NCBI GenBank assembly: GCA_016703945.1
Contig: JADJBC010000051.1
Location: forward strand, 124,001 to 188,000
Direction: 5' to 3'
Length of the DNA: 64,000 nt
DNA from: Candidatus Aalborgicola danicus
Lineage (GTDB): Bacteria > Pseudomonadota > Gammaproteobacteria > Burkholderiales > Burkholderiaceae_C
In this document: positions 1 to 8,543 of the stretch, piece by piece
Layout of the letters: each line of letters opens with the position of its first letter
How positions within the stretch are numbered: position 1 is the stretch's first letter
Position numbers and translations under genes: made by a program
The notes under the pieces: model-generated
What the model was told of the DNA's origin: nothing
What the model saw: the letters and a program-made list of their open reading frames with translations, nothing else
Databases searched by the model: none

Positions 1-1
1 G

Positions 2-766
2 GCAGACATCGGCTTTGCGCAATTGGATTTGCTGCAGCAAATGGGCAAAGGCGGTGAACAAAACATCCAGGAACTGCAATCCATCATGCCTATGCACGCC
101 AACCTGTTACATGTCCTCACCATGCGTGCGGGGTCTCGCGTGGGCATCACCTACGTGCCATTTACCGACCGCGAGGTCCCACTGACGGGAACTGTCAAAG
201 TCATTTCCAAGTTCACAGAACTCAAGGGCGTCAAGGTTGCACTGGTCGGGTCTGCCAAACTCTTGGGCCAAACCCTGGAAAAACAACTAGGCTACGGCAT
301 GAGTTTTGTGGAAGCCGAAACAGATGATCTGGCGATTGCGGCGCTTGTGGCCAACCAGGTCCAGGCGGTATTTACCACCGGCGGTTGGCCCTACCCGGCG
401 GTTTCGAAACACGAGACCAATAGCGGGCTGATGCTTGCAGACTACGATCTGCCAGCCCTGCCGCCGTTTGCCATTGGCAAGCGCAACTACCCGAAGATCA
501 ATGCCTACGACATGAAGTTTCTTGCTGCACCCAACCTGTTGCTGACACGCCCGTTCAAGCCCACCGGCGAAAAGGGCCGGCTGGTGGCCGCCTTGCAAAG
601 CTGCATCCTGAGCCACATCGATGAACTGCAGGAAGGCTCCTACCACGCGGTGTGGAAGGAAATCAAGAATCCGACCGATACGCTCGGCATGACGCGCTAC
701 CCCGGGGAAAGTGCCGTTGCGATCCTGAGACCCGTAAAGGCGTCCACGCAAGGTCGAGGAAAATAG
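2..766 (+). CDS. TAXI-family TRAP transporter solute-binding protein, 5' end outside window
   Basis: C-terminal part of a periplasmic binding protein of the TAXI branch of tripartite ATP-independent transporters. The open frame runs to the left edge (it reads ADIGFAQLDLLQQM before the first possible start), so the real start lies outside the window. Features typical of TAXI proteins are the stretch with TVKVISKFTELKGVKVALVG, the lobe-2 strand with AVFTTGGWPYPAV, and a C-terminal helix region with HAVWKEIKNP. It would capture a small organic acid or amino acid for a DctQM-type permease. The next two genes, a DctB-like kinase and its regulator, follow after 22 bases, so the protein may feed signal to that kinase. 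The substrate cannot be told from sequence. Confidence 0.85.
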   Translation, partial: ADIGFAQLDLLQQMGKGGEQNIQELQSIMPMHANLLHVLTMRAGSRVGITYVPFTDREVPLTGTVKVISKFTELKGVKVALVGSAKLLGQTLEKQLGYGMSFVEAETDDLAIAALVANQVQAVFTTGGWPYPAVSKHETNSGLMLADYDLPALPPFAIGKRNYPKINAYDMKFLAAPNLLLTRPFKPTGEKGRLVAALQSCILSHIDELQEGSYHAVWKEIKNPTDTLGMTRYPGESAVAILRPVKASTQGRGK

Positions 767-788
767 TCTACCTGCCTGCCCACACCCC

Positions 789-2972
789 ATGCCCACACCC
801 ATCACCGCCGTGCGAGGCCCGGTCCTTTTCAAACGCCTCGGCAAGCAATACCGATGGATGCTAAGGGTGTTGGCTGTAGGCGCTTGGGTGGGGGCGTTGA
901 CTCTTTTCGGCGAATGGGCCGCCCGTCGCGAAATCGACCTGCTCGTCGAATCCATGCACCGCAGCCTGGAGGTGCAGGCCCTGACCCTGCGCGGCACGGT
1001 GGCCCGCTACAAACATATCCCGTTCACCAGCGGGCAACAAGGCGACGTTCAAAATGCACTCGTTTTTCGCACAGACAAACCCATTGACCGGGTGGATATC
1101 TACTTAGAGGACATTAACCGCCGCGTTGGCGCCGAGGCCCTGTACCTGATGGATGCCAACGGTTTGACGTTGGCGGCCAGCAATTGGAACGATGTCAAAA
1201 GCTTCAAAGGCGACAACTACCGCTACCGCCCTTACTTTGAACAGGCCCGCGCGGGCGGTATGGGTTTTTTCTACGCTGTGGGAACCAGCACCGGCAAGCC
1301 CGGTCTGTATTTTGCAACGCCCGTGCAAACCGGTGACACGGTGCTGGGCGTGATGGCGATCAAAGTGACGATGGGCGAGGTGGCAAAAAGCTGGACTCAA
1401 GCGGAAAGCCCCTTGTTCCTGCTAGACAGCCGCGGCATCGTCTTCTTGTCCAGCCGGGAGGCGGATCTTTATACCGCCACACGGCCTTTGCGCCCCCAGG
1501 ATCTTGAGGAACTCCATCGCACCAAACAATACGGGACGGCGCAAAACGGTGACCCCAAGGCATTCGAAGCCACTCCCTGGACGATGCGACCCCGACAGCA
1601 CCCGTCCTACCGACGCTTGTCCATGCTGGCAGGCGGTTCGCAGAAGGACTACTTGGCCATCGAAGAGCATCTGCCTGAATTCGACTGGACGCTGGTGGTG
1701 ACGGCTGACCTGACACCCGCCCAGCACGCTCGCTGGACCGCCATCACATTAGGCACCCTGTTATCCGCCGCCCTGCTATTTGGCGGGCTGTTCTGGCGCC
1801 AACGCGAGACTCGCATGCATGACCTGCGCCGCCTGGGACGCGAACTCGAATCCCGCGTCACCGAGCGGACCCGGGACCTGGCCGAGGCGGACGCTTTTCG
1901 TACCGCGATGGAAAATTCCCTTCAAACTGGCATGCGTGCCCGCGACCTGGAAGGTCGCGTGATCTCCGTGAACCCGGCACTGTGCGAGATTACCGGGTAC
2001 CAAGCCTCTGAACTCATGGGGCGACTACCCCCCTACCCTTATTGGCATCCGGAAGAAACAGAAAAGCACTGGGCCGACAACGAGGCCGCCCTCAAGGGCC
2101 AGGCGGCGTTGACGGGTTATGAAGCGCGTTACCGGCATAGCAAGGGTCACGATCTGTTTGTCATGGTGTTTACTGCACCCCTGATCGACGCCAGTGGCGC
2201 ACACACGGGATGGATGAGTTCCATGGTCGACATCACGGCGCAGAAAAAGGCAGAGGAACAGTGGCGCCAGCAGGCCATCCAGATGCAGCGCACCGGGCGC
2301 CTGGCCAACATGGGTGAAATGGCCTCCACGCTGGCGCATGAACTGAGCCAACCGCTGATGGCACTGGTGAACTACGCGGGTGCGGCCAAGGGTTTTTCGG
2401 CCAAGGGACACACGGAGCTACTGAACGAAACACTGAGTGACATCAGCGAACAGGCGCAACGTGCGGCCGAAATCATTGCGCGCATTCGAGGCTTTGTGCG
2501 CCAGACGACCCCGGGCTTTCAGCCGTGCAATATCAACGACATCGTCAACAACGTCATTGCCTTGATGCGACCTGAAGCACGCCACCAGAAATCCCGCATC
2601 GTCACCCGCATGCCGGATGGCTTGCCATGGGTCAACGCCGACCGCGTCTTGTTGGAGCAAGTCGTCCTGAACCTGATCCTCAACGCCATGCAGGCGATGG
2701 GCGACAAATACCCGATCGACCGTGTCGTGACACTGGAGACCGGGCGTGAAGGTGACCGTATCTATGCCAGGGTGTTGGACAACGGCCCTGGCGCCACGGA
2801 AGAGGTCAGCCGATCGCTTTTCCAGCCCTTCTTTACCACCAAGGCCGACGGTCTTGGGCTGGGGCTGAATATTTGCCGCACCACCATGGAACTGCATGGC
2901 GGTCGTATCGAATTTGCCAATCGGCCCGAAGGCGGGGCCATGTTTACCATCTACCTTCCCATCGACCCATGA
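789..2972 (+). CDS. Membrane sensor histidine kinase with Cache and PAS domains (DctB-like)
   Basis: A 727-residue hybrid of sensing and kinase modules. A transmembrane helix (about residues 24-45) is followed by a periplasmic double-Cache region (about 50-310) containing the DctB-like run with LEDINRRVGAEALYLMD and a second helix near 317-335. A coiled linker, a PAS domain (about 370-490, ending in the SSMVDITAQKKAEEQ signature) and the kinase core complete it. The phospho-acceptor is His517 in LAHELSQPL, with N box NLILNAMQAM, G1 DNGPGA and G2 GLGLGLNICRT. It should phosphorylate the response regulator whose start codon overlaps its stop (ATGA). Because it sits directly after a TAXI binding protein, C4-dicarboxylate or similar acid sensing is the best guess; the ligand is inference. 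Confidence 0.9.
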   Translation: MPTPITAVRGPVLFKRLGKQYRWMLRVLAVGAWVGALTLFGEWAARREIDLLVESMHRSLEVQALTLRGTVARYKHIPFTSGQQGDVQNALVFRTDKPIDRVDIYLEDINRRVGAEALYLMDANGLTLAASNWNDVKSFKGDNYRYRPYFEQARAGGMGFFYAVGTSTGKPGLYFATPVQTGDTVLGVMAIKVTMGEVAKSWTQAESPLFLLDSRGIVFLSSREADLYTATRPLRPQDLEELHRTKQYGTAQNGDPKAFEATPWTMRPRQHPSYRRLSMLAGGSQKDYLAIEEHLPEFDWTLVVTADLTPAQHARWTAITLGTLLSAALLFGGLFWRQRETRMHDLRRLGRELESRVTERTRDLAEADAFRTAMENSLQTGMRARDLEGRVISVNPALCEITGYQASELMGRLPPYPYWHPEETEKHWADNEAALKGQAALTGYEARYRHSKGHDLFVMVFTAPLIDASGAHTGWMSSMVDITAQKKAEEQWRQQAIQMQRTGRLANMGEMASTLAHELSQPLMALVNYAGAAKGFSAKGHTELLNETLSDISEQAQRAAEIIARIRGFVRQTTPGFQPCNINDIVNNVIALMRPEARHQKSRIVTRMPDGLPWVNADRVLLEQVVLNLILNAMQAMGDKYPIDRVVTLETGREGDRIYARVLDNGPGATEEVSRSLFQPFFTTKADGLGLGLNICRTTMELHGGRIEFANRPEGGAMFTIYLPIDP

Positions 2973-3637
2973 ACCCGAACAATCTGAACCTCTACATCGT
3001 GGATGACGACCAGCCCATGCGCAAATCGCTGGGAGCCCTCTTCCATGCGCGGCTGGACGGCATCGCGGTTCAGTCTTTTGAGTCCGGGGAATCATTCCTG
3101 GAAAACGCGCACCTGGATGCCAGCGGCGTCGCCATTCTGGACCTGCGCCTGGACGATGTGAGTGGTCAGCTGGGCCGCATGAACGGACTGGAGATCTTCC
3201 GCGCGCTCAAGGACCGCCAAAGCCCGCTGGTTGTTATATTTCTGTCCGGGCACGGAACGCTTCCTGAAGCGGTCAAAGCCATCCAGGACGGCGCGGTGGA
3301 CTGGCTGCAAAAACCCTGCTCCGAGGACGCCATGTTGACCACCGTTCTGGCGGCCAAGAACAAAGCCATGGTGATCGCTGCCAGACGCCGTGCCGAAAGG
3401 AATGGCAGGGAAAAGTGGGAAAAACTGACGGAAAGGGAACGTGAAATCGCGCCGTTGGTCGCCCAAGGACCGTCAGCCAAAGAGATTGCCCAGGTACTGA
3501 CCCGCAAGGACCCCAACCATCCGATAGACCACCGAACCGTGGAGTCGCACCGCGCCAGGGTATTCGCCAAGCTTGAGGTGGCTAATGCCCCCGAACTGCA
3601 AAGGTTCCTGACCGAGCACTTTACCCGCTTGACTTGA
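2969..3637 (+). CDS. FixJ/NarL-type response regulator with LuxR-type HTH
   Basis: A 222-residue regulator with a receiver domain (DDD acid pocket at residues 11-13, phospho-acceptor Asp58 in GVAILDLRLDDV, conserved Lys in LQKPC) and a C-terminal LuxR-type helix-turn-helix beginning LTEREREIAPLVAQG. The HTH holds a short insertion (RKDPNHPID) between recognition elements, as often seen in regulators of this TAXI-TRAP linked class. The start was chosen at 2969 because its ATG overlaps the kinase stop codon; an in-frame ATG about 96 bases upstream lies inside the kinase gene and is unlikely. Expected to be phosphorylated by the preceding kinase and to regulate the TRAP operon or the degradation pathway of its substrate. 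Confidence 0.9.
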   Translation: MNPNNLNLYIVDDDQPMRKSLGALFHARLDGIAVQSFESGESFLENAHLDASGVAILDLRLDDVSGQLGRMNGLEIFRALKDRQSPLVVIFLSGHGTLPEAVKAIQDGAVDWLQKPCSEDAMLTTVLAAKNKAMVIAARRRAERNGREKWEKLTEREREIAPLVAQGPSAKEIAQVLTRKDPNHPIDHRTVESHRARVFAKLEVANAPELQRFLTEHFTRLT

Positions 3638-3905
3638 AATCCGGCAAACGGGTTTGGGCCCCATGCTTGTTCCCGGCAAGCTTGGCACATTCACTTGCAG
3701 GCGGTACGGCGACGATTGAGGCGCCCTTCCCCTTTAGTTTCAGCCAGCACCCCCAGAGCCTACCAATTCCGCCGCCGGTGTCGTTGCCAGCGTTAGCGTT
3801 GGCACTGCCTTCACTCCACCCCCACCCCCCCCCTGGCCCTCCACCAATTGAAATTATCCCAACGATGCGCCCACCACCCACGTTTAAGGGCAATTGCATC
3901 CGGCC
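3638..3905. other. Intergenic stretch without supported gene
   Basis: Between the response regulator and the groES promoter. It has a C-rich tract near 3813-3838 and a proline-rich open frame on the plus strand (about 3634-3960), but that frame has no credible start context, no recognisable domain, and runs through the groES operator. No gene is called. Confidence 0.5.
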
Positions 3906-3934
3906 CTTGAAACTCCCAAAAAAGCCCTTATCAT
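3906..3934 (+). promoter_or_regulatory. Probable groESL promoter (sigma-70 and/or sigma-32 type)
   Basis: TTGAAA at 3907-3912 is followed 16 bases later by TATCAT at 3929-3934, a good sigma-70 pair. The same place reads CTTGAAA, 12 bases, CCCTTATCA, which resembles a heat-shock sigma-32 promoter. The -10 element abuts the CIRCE operator, so HrcA binding would block it. Which sigma factor is used is inference. Confidence 0.6.
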
Positions 3935-3960
3935 TAGCACTCGTCGGAGTTGAGTGCTAA
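3934..3960 (+). promoter_or_regulatory. CIRCE operator (HrcA binding site)
   Basis: TTAGCACTC at 3934-3942, a 9-base spacer, then GAGTGCTAA at 3952-3960: an exact match to the CIRCE consensus TTAGCACTC-N9-GAGTGCTAA. It lies 92 bases upstream of groES. In the known system the HrcA repressor binds here and is released on heat shock. Confidence 0.97.
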
Positions 3961-4052
3961 CACCACACTTCACCGCAAGTTAATGAGTGCCAACTTAACG
4001 GGTTGGCGCACGTTTGATGTTGTATTTGTTTCAAAACCCAGGAGATTTCCCA

Positions 4053-4343
4053 ATGAAACTGCGTCCTTTGGCAGACCGCGTGATTGTTAAACGCGTCGAA
4101 AACGAAACCAAAACCGCCTCTGGCATCGTTATTCCTGACAGCGCTGCTGAAAAGCCTGATCAAGGCGAAGTGCTGGCCGTGGGCCCAGGCAAGAAGAACG
4201 ACAAGGGCGAGCTGTTGGCCATGAACGTCAAGGTCGGTGACCGCGTGCTGTTCGGCAAGTACAGCGGCCAAACCGTCAAGGTCAGTGGCGACGAACTCCT
4301 CGTGATGAAAGAGGATGATTTGTTTGCTGTGGTCGAAGCCTAA
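4053..4343 (+). CDS. groES: Co-chaperonin GroES
   Basis: A 96-residue protein starting MKLRPLADRVIVKRVE, the standard length and sequence of the 10-kDa chaperonin. The mobile loop (NETKTASGIVIPDSA) that docks on GroEL and the YSGQTVKV roof region are intact. It forms the heptameric lid of the cytoplasmic folding chamber. The start at 4053 has a GGAG ribosome site 9 bases upstream; the frame is open further upstream, but those codons lie in the leader after CIRCE. It is cotranscribed with groEL, 77 bases downstream, and a copy of the dispersed repeat lies between the two. Confidence 0.98.
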   Translation: MKLRPLADRVIVKRVENETKTASGIVIPDSAAEKPDQGEVLAVGPGKKNDKGELLAMNVKVGDRVLFGKYSGQTVKVSGDELLVMKEDDLFAVVEA

Positions 4344-4350
4344 GTCACTA

Positions 4351-4394
4351 TTAATTCAATAGCTAGCTACTCAGTATCGACGTGGGCTAGCGCC
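4351..4394 (-). repeat. Dispersed ~50-bp repeat, copy 1 (groES-groEL spacer)
   Basis: Degenerate member of the family seen across the window: ATAGCTAGCTACTCAGTATC followed by GACGTGGGCTAGCGCC. It fills most of the groES-groEL intergenic region. Confidence 0.6.
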
Positions 4395-4420
4395 TTATTT
4401 AACTCAATTAGGAGCCTAAC

Positions 4421-6079
4421 ATGGCAGCAAAAGACGTAATTTTCGGCGGCGAAGCCCGCGCACGCATGGTTGAAGGCGTGAACATTTTGGCCAACGCGGT
4501 CAAAGTGACCCTGGGCCCTAAGGGCCGTAACGTGGTTCTGGAGCGCTCGTTCGGCGCCCCCACCGTGACCAAGGACGGTGTGTCCGTGGCCAAGGAAATC
4601 GAACTCAAGGACAAGCTGCAAAACATGGGTGCGCAGATGGTCAAGGAAGTTGCTTCCAAGACTTCTGACATCGCTGGCGACGGCACCACCACCGCTACCG
4701 TGCTGGCACAAGCCATCGTGCACGAAGGCATGAAGTACGTGGCTGCTGGCATGAACCCCATGGACCTGAAGCGCGGTATCGACAAGGCTGTCACAGCCCT
4801 GGTCGAAGAGCTGAAGAAGGCTTCCAAGGCCACCACCACTTCCAAGGAAATCGCCCAGGTCGGTTCCATCTCCGCCAACAGCGACGAAACCATCGGCAAG
4901 ATCATTGCGGATGCGATGGACAAAGTGGGCAAAGAAGGCGTCATCACTGTGGAAGACGGCAAGTCTTTGGACAGCGAACTCGAAGTGGTTGAAGGCATGC
5001 AGTTTGACCGCGGTTACCTGTCGCCCTACTTCATCAACAACCCAGAAAAGCAAGCCGCTTTGCTGGACAACCCGTTTGTGCTGTTGTTCGACAAGAAGAT
5101 CAGCAACATCCGTGACCTGCTGCCTACCCTGGAACAAGTCGCCAAGGCTGGCCGTCCTCTGTTGATCATTGCTGAAGATGTCGATGGCGAAGCCCTGGCA
5201 ACTTTGGTGGTCAACACCCTGCGCGGCATCCTGAAGGTTGTGGCTGTCAAGGCTCCAGGCTTTGGCGACCGTCGCAAGGCCATGCTGGAAGACATCGCCA
5301 TCCTGACCGGCGGCAAGGTCATCGCTGAAGAAATCGGCCTGTCGCTGGAAAAAGTGACTTTGGCTGACCTGGGTTCTGCCAAGCGCATCGAAGTCAGCAA
5401 AGAAAACACCATCATCATCGACGGTGCTGGTGCTGCTGCCGACATCGAAGCCCGCGTCAAACAAGTGCGTGTGCAAATCGAAGAAGCGACAAGCGACTAC
5501 GACCGTGAAAAGCTGCAAGAGCGCGTGGCCAAGTTGGCTGGCGGTGTTGCCGTGATCAAGGTTGGCGCTGCCACCGAAGTCGAAATGAAAGAAAAGAAAG
5601 CCCGTGTTGAAGACGCACTGCACGCTACCCGCGCCGCTGTGGAAGAAGGCATTGTGGCTGGCGGCGGTGTTGCACTGTTGCGCGCCAAGCAAACCGCTGG
5701 TGTGGTCAAGGGTTCCAACTCGGACCAGGACCACGGCATTGCTTTGGTGATGAAAGCCATCGAAGCGCCTCTGCGCGAGATCGTGTACAACGCCGGTGGC
5801 GAAGCATCGGTCGTGGTGAATGCAGTATTGGCCGGCAAGGGCAACTACGGCTTCAACGCAGCCAACGACACCTACGGCGACATGATCGAAATGGGTATCC
5901 TGGACCCCACCAAGGTGACACGCACTGCGTTGCAAAACGCAGCATCCGTCGCTTCCCTGATGCTGACCACCGAGTGCATGGTGGCCGAGTCTCCAAAGTC
6001 TGACGCCGGCGGCGGCATGGGCGGTGGCGACATGGGTGGTATGGGTGGGATGGGCGGCATGGGCGGCATGGGCATGTAA
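4421..6079 (+). CDS. groEL: Chaperonin GroEL
   Basis: A 552-residue 60-kDa chaperonin subunit beginning MAAKDVIFGGEARARMVEGV. The ATP-binding segment with GDGTTTATVLAQAIV (about residues 86-100), the conserved GGGVALLRA stretch and the C-terminal Gly-Gly-Met repeat tail are present. It assembles into a double ring of fourteen subunits that folds proteins with GroES in the cytoplasm. The ribosome site AGGAG lies 9 bases before the ATG. It is the second gene of the groESL operon under CIRCE/HrcA control, ending in a clear intrinsic terminator. Full length, no anomalies. Confidence 0.99.
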   Translation: MAAKDVIFGGEARARMVEGVNILANAVKVTLGPKGRNVVLERSFGAPTVTKDGVSVAKEIELKDKLQNMGAQMVKEVASKTSDIAGDGTTTATVLAQAIVHEGMKYVAAGMNPMDLKRGIDKAVTALVEELKKASKATTTSKEIAQVGSISANSDETIGKIIADAMDKVGKEGVITVEDGKSLDSELEVVEGMQFDRGYLSPYFINNPEKQAALLDNPFVLLFDKKISNIRDLLPTLEQVAKAGRPLLIIAEDVDGEALATLVVNTLRGILKVVAVKAPGFGDRRKAMLEDIAILTGGKVIAEEIGLSLEKVTLADLGSAKRIEVSKENTIIIDGAGAAADIEARVKQVRVQIEEATSDYDREKLQERVAKLAGGVAVIKVGAATEVEMKEKKARVEDALHATRAAVEEGIVAGGGVALLRAKQTAGVVKGSNSDQDHGIALVMKAIEAPLREIVYNAGGEASVVVNAVLAGKGNYGFNAANDTYGDMIEMGILDPTKVTRTALQNAASVASLMLTTECMVAESPKSDAGGGMGGGDMGGMGGMGGMGGMGM

Positions 6080-6214
6080 TTTCCCTTGCCTCTGCCGAGG
6101 GCGCATGGCGGCGTTGCAAACGCTTGCCGTACCAGAGGTACTGTCAGCGCGTTTGCGCCTTGCCCTGCACCCTCATGCTGCGTCGAGTGGCGTTATTGCT
6201 CTCGACACAAAGAC

Positions 6215-6248
6215 AAAACCCGCCTGGCTTGCGCCTTGCGGGTTTTTT
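6215..6248 (+). terminator. Rho-independent terminator of groESL
   Basis: AAAACCCGC and GCGGGTTTTTT form a stem with a run of T after it, about 135 bases past the groEL stop. A smaller hairpin (GTCGAG / CTCGAC) lies just upstream. Confidence 0.85.
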
Positions 6249-6260
6249 GTCGCTGAAAAT

Positions 6261-6310
6261 GCTACATTTTTTATAGCGGTTTGTGCAATTTTCATGAGGG
6301 CTAGGGCCTG
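6261..6310 (-). repeat. Dispersed ~50-bp repeat, copy 2
   Basis: Reads TTTATAGCGGTTTGTGCA followed by ATTTTCATGAGGGCTAGGGCC. The stop codon of the HAD hydrolase (6301-6303) lies inside the element, so the last residues of that protein are repeat-encoded. Confidence 0.75.
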
Positions 6311-6936
6311 TTTTGGCATATACCCATTGCCACCAGACGGGATTCCAGCTGTTCTGGCGATTCGAAGAGGATGCCGTGCCAGCCCAGGGCATTGGCGGCG
6401 TTGACATTGGCTTGCAGGTCGTCAATAAAGACCGTTTGCTCGGGCTCCAGCGCGTAGCGGTCTTGCAGCAATTGGTAGATCGCCGGGTCCGGCTTGATGT
6501 GCAGCACGTCGCCGGAAAAGATGCCGCCGTCAAACCACTGCAGGAAAGCGTGGCGCTGCTCCAGACCGCGCGCGAAAGGCACCGGCATATTGGACAGGTA
6601 GTACAGGCGCAACGCGGGTTGTTCGGGGCGCATGCTGTGCAATTGCGCCAGCAGGCCCCGCGTGGCTTCAATGGGCGCGAGGTGATCGCTGATGCTTTCC
6701 ACCAGCGCACCCAGGGCCACGGGGTCCAGCGCGAGGCGCTCGGCGGTGCGGGCAACTACCGCGTCCATGCTCAGCGCGCCACGGTCAAAGCTGTGCCAAT
6801 CGGCGTTGCCAAAAATGGCATGCGCCAGAGCCGCCGCCGTGTTGCCGTCAACCGCTCGCTGCGGAAAGTGGGCAGCCACCAGGTCACGTGGCTTCCAGGT
6901 GAACACCACCGCACCAAAATCAAAAACCAGGTTCAT
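6301..6936 (-). CDS. HAD-superfamily hydrolase (IA variant 3 type)
   Basis: A 211-residue haloacid-dehalogenase-like hydrolase, probably a small phosphatase. It begins MNLVFDFGAVVFTW, a form of motif I DxGxV in which the usual second Asp is replaced by Ala (DFGA). Motif II (LYYLSNM), a Lys in HIKPDPAIY (motif III) and the acidic motif IV VFIDDLQANVNAA follow. The loss of the second motif I Asp is seen in some family members and may alter or weaken phosphatase activity. The start at 6936 lies 4 bases after the pgi stop, so translation is probably coupled to pgi. Substrate unknown; a sugar phosphate would fit the context. Confidence 0.85.
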   Translation of the reverse strand: MNLVFDFGAVVFTWKPRDLVAAHFPQRAVDGNTAAALAHAIFGNADWHSFDRGALSMDAVVARTAERLALDPVALGALVESISDHLAPIEATRGLLAQLHSMRPEQPALRLYYLSNMPVPFARGLEQRHAFLQWFDGGIFSGDVLHIKPDPAIYQLLQDRYALEPEQTVFIDDLQANVNAANALGWHGILFESPEQLESRLVAMGICQNRP

Positions 6937-6940
6937 GTTG

Positions 6941-8500
6941 TCAACGAAGGCGCGCCAAAAGCCCGGCTGTGGACCCATCAAGCCCGGTTGTGTCGCCACT
7001 GAGAAGGCGCGCTTCCACGTCCTTGGCCAGCACCTTGCCCAACTCCACGCCCCACTGGTCAAAGCTGTTGATGCCCCAAATGGTGCCGCTGACAAACACA
7101 CGGTGCTCTTGCAAGGCAATCAGGGCACCCAAGCTCTCGGGGGTCAGGTCGTCCAGCAGCAGGAAGGTGCTGGGCCGGTTGCCGGGGAAATTGCGATGCC
7201 CCCCTGAATCCGATTTCCCCACCAGCAGCGCCTGGGCCTGGGCCAGCACATTGGCCAGCAGCAGGGTTTGGTGCCCTTCCAATTGGTGGCGCGCAGTTTT
7301 GACGGCAACAAACTCCACAGGAACCACGTCGGTGCCCTGGTGCAGCATTTGAAAAAAGGCGTGCTGGCCATTGGTGCCCGGCTCACCCCACAAGACCGGC
7401 GAAGTGCCATAGGCCAGCGCAGCGCCATCGGTATCGACCTGTTTGCCGTTGCTCTCCATTTCCAACTGCTGCAAATAAGCAGGCCAGCGTTTTAAGGCGC
7501 TGTGGTAAGGCGCGATGCTGCGGCTGGTAAAGCCATGAAAATTGCGGTACCAGACATCAAGCAGCCCCAGCCGCACCGGCAAGTTGCTCTCCAACGGCGC
7601 GGTGCGGAAGTGTTCGTCCATGGCATGCGCCCCGGCCAGAAACGCCCGGAAGCCCTGGGCTCCGATGGCGATGGCCAACGGCAAACCTATGGCCGACCAC
7701 ACGGAATAACGCCCACCCACCCAGTCCCAGAAACCAAAGGTGGTGCTGATGCCAAAGGCGCGCGCCGCCTTCACATTGGTTGTCAGCGCAGCAAAGTGGC
7801 GCGATGTGTCGGTGCCACCTTGCGCGGCAAACCAGGCTTTAGCCGAACGCGCATTGGTCATGGTCTCGATCGTGGTGAAAGTCTTGCTGGCGATCAGAAA
7901 CAGCGTGCTCTCGGGCTTGAGGCCACGCAACGTGGCGTCCAGTTCGTGCCCGTCCACGTTGGACACAAAGTGAAACCGTTTGCCTGGGACAGTGAACGCG
8001 TCCAGCGCACGCACCACCATTTGCGGCCCCAGATCGGAGCCGCCAATGCCGATGTTGACGACATCGGTGATGGCGGCATCTTCGCGCACCGTTTGCGCAA
8101 AAGCCAACATGGCGTCAAGCGTAAAGTGCACCTGCGCCAATTCAGTGGCTAGAATTTTTATAGCACTTTGCGCAATAGATTCGGGGGCTGGTGCCGGATA
8201 TGGCAACAACCAGTGCATCACCGCGCGTTGCTCGGTGGTGTTGATGGGCTCACCGGCAAACATGGCGTCACGGTGCTGTGCCACACCGCATTGGCGCGCC
8301 AGGTCCATCAACAGCGACTCGGTCGCGGTGTCGATGCGGTTTTTGGACAAATCGGCAAAAACATGGGGCGCGGACTGGCTGAGTTTGGCGAAGCGCTGGG
8401 GGTCGGTTTCAAAGGCGCGGCGCACATCCAAGGCTTTGCCATCGGTGTCAAATGCCTGCTGCAGCGCAGCCCAGGCGGGGGTATGGTCACAACGGGTCAT
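6941..8500 (-). CDS. pgi: Glucose-6-phosphate isomerase
   Basis: A 519-residue enzyme interconverting glucose-6-phosphate and fructose-6-phosphate in the cytoplasm. Family signatures are present: DVVNIGIGGSDLGPQMVVRAL, IASKTFTTIETM and the segment FDQWGVELGKVLA near the C terminus with the catalytic Lys. The start at 8500 (MTRCDHTPAW) has AGGA just upstream; an in-frame ATG 13 codons earlier lacks support. Residues about 102-116 are encoded by a copy of the dispersed repeat, giving an Ala/Pro-rich insert (PYPAPAPESIAQSAIKI) not expected in the family. It is the middle gene of tal-pgi-HAD, all transcribed leftward. Confidence 0.96.
   Translation of the reverse strand: MTRCDHTPAWAALQQAFDTDGKALDVRRAFETDPQRFAKLSQSAPHVFADLSKNRIDTATESLLMDLARQCGVAQHRDAMFAGEPINTTEQRAVMHWLLPYPAPAPESIAQSAIKILATELAQVHFTLDAMLAFAQTVREDAAITDVVNIGIGGSDLGPQMVVRALDAFTVPGKRFHFVSNVDGHELDATLRGLKPESTLFLIASKTFTTIETMTNARSAKAWFAAQGGTDTSRHFAALTTNVKAARAFGISTTFGFWDWVGGRYSVWSAIGLPLAIAIGAQGFRAFLAGAHAMDEHFRTAPLESNLPVRLGLLDVWYRNFHGFTSRSIAPYHSALKRWPAYLQQLEMESNGKQVDTDGAALAYGTSPVLWGEPGTNGQHAFFQMLHQGTDVVPVEFVAVKTARHQLEGHQTLLLANVLAQAQALLVGKSDSGGHRNFPGNRPSTFLLLDDLTPESLGALIALQEHRVFVSGTIWGINSFDQWGVELGKVLAKDVEARLLSGDTTGLDGSTAGLLARLR
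8154..8195 (-). repeat. Dispersed ~50-bp repeat, copy 3, inside pgi
   Basis: TTTTTATAGCACTTTGCGCA followed by ATAGATTCGGGGGCTGGTGCC, matching the dispersed family, and translated in frame as part of Pgi. Confidence 0.65.
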
Positions 8501-8543
8501 AGGAATCCTAATAGGGGGCAGAGCTAAGGTATTTCGCAAAGTA

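Noticed and set aside
3634..3960. 108-codon proline-rich open frame before groES
   Set aside because: No ribosome site or domain; runs through the CIRCE operator and a C-rich tract; typical of random open frames in GC-rich DNA.
4367..6106. 579-codon open frame antisense to groEL
   Set aside because: His/Gln/Phe-rich shadow produced by the codon use of groEL on the opposite strand.
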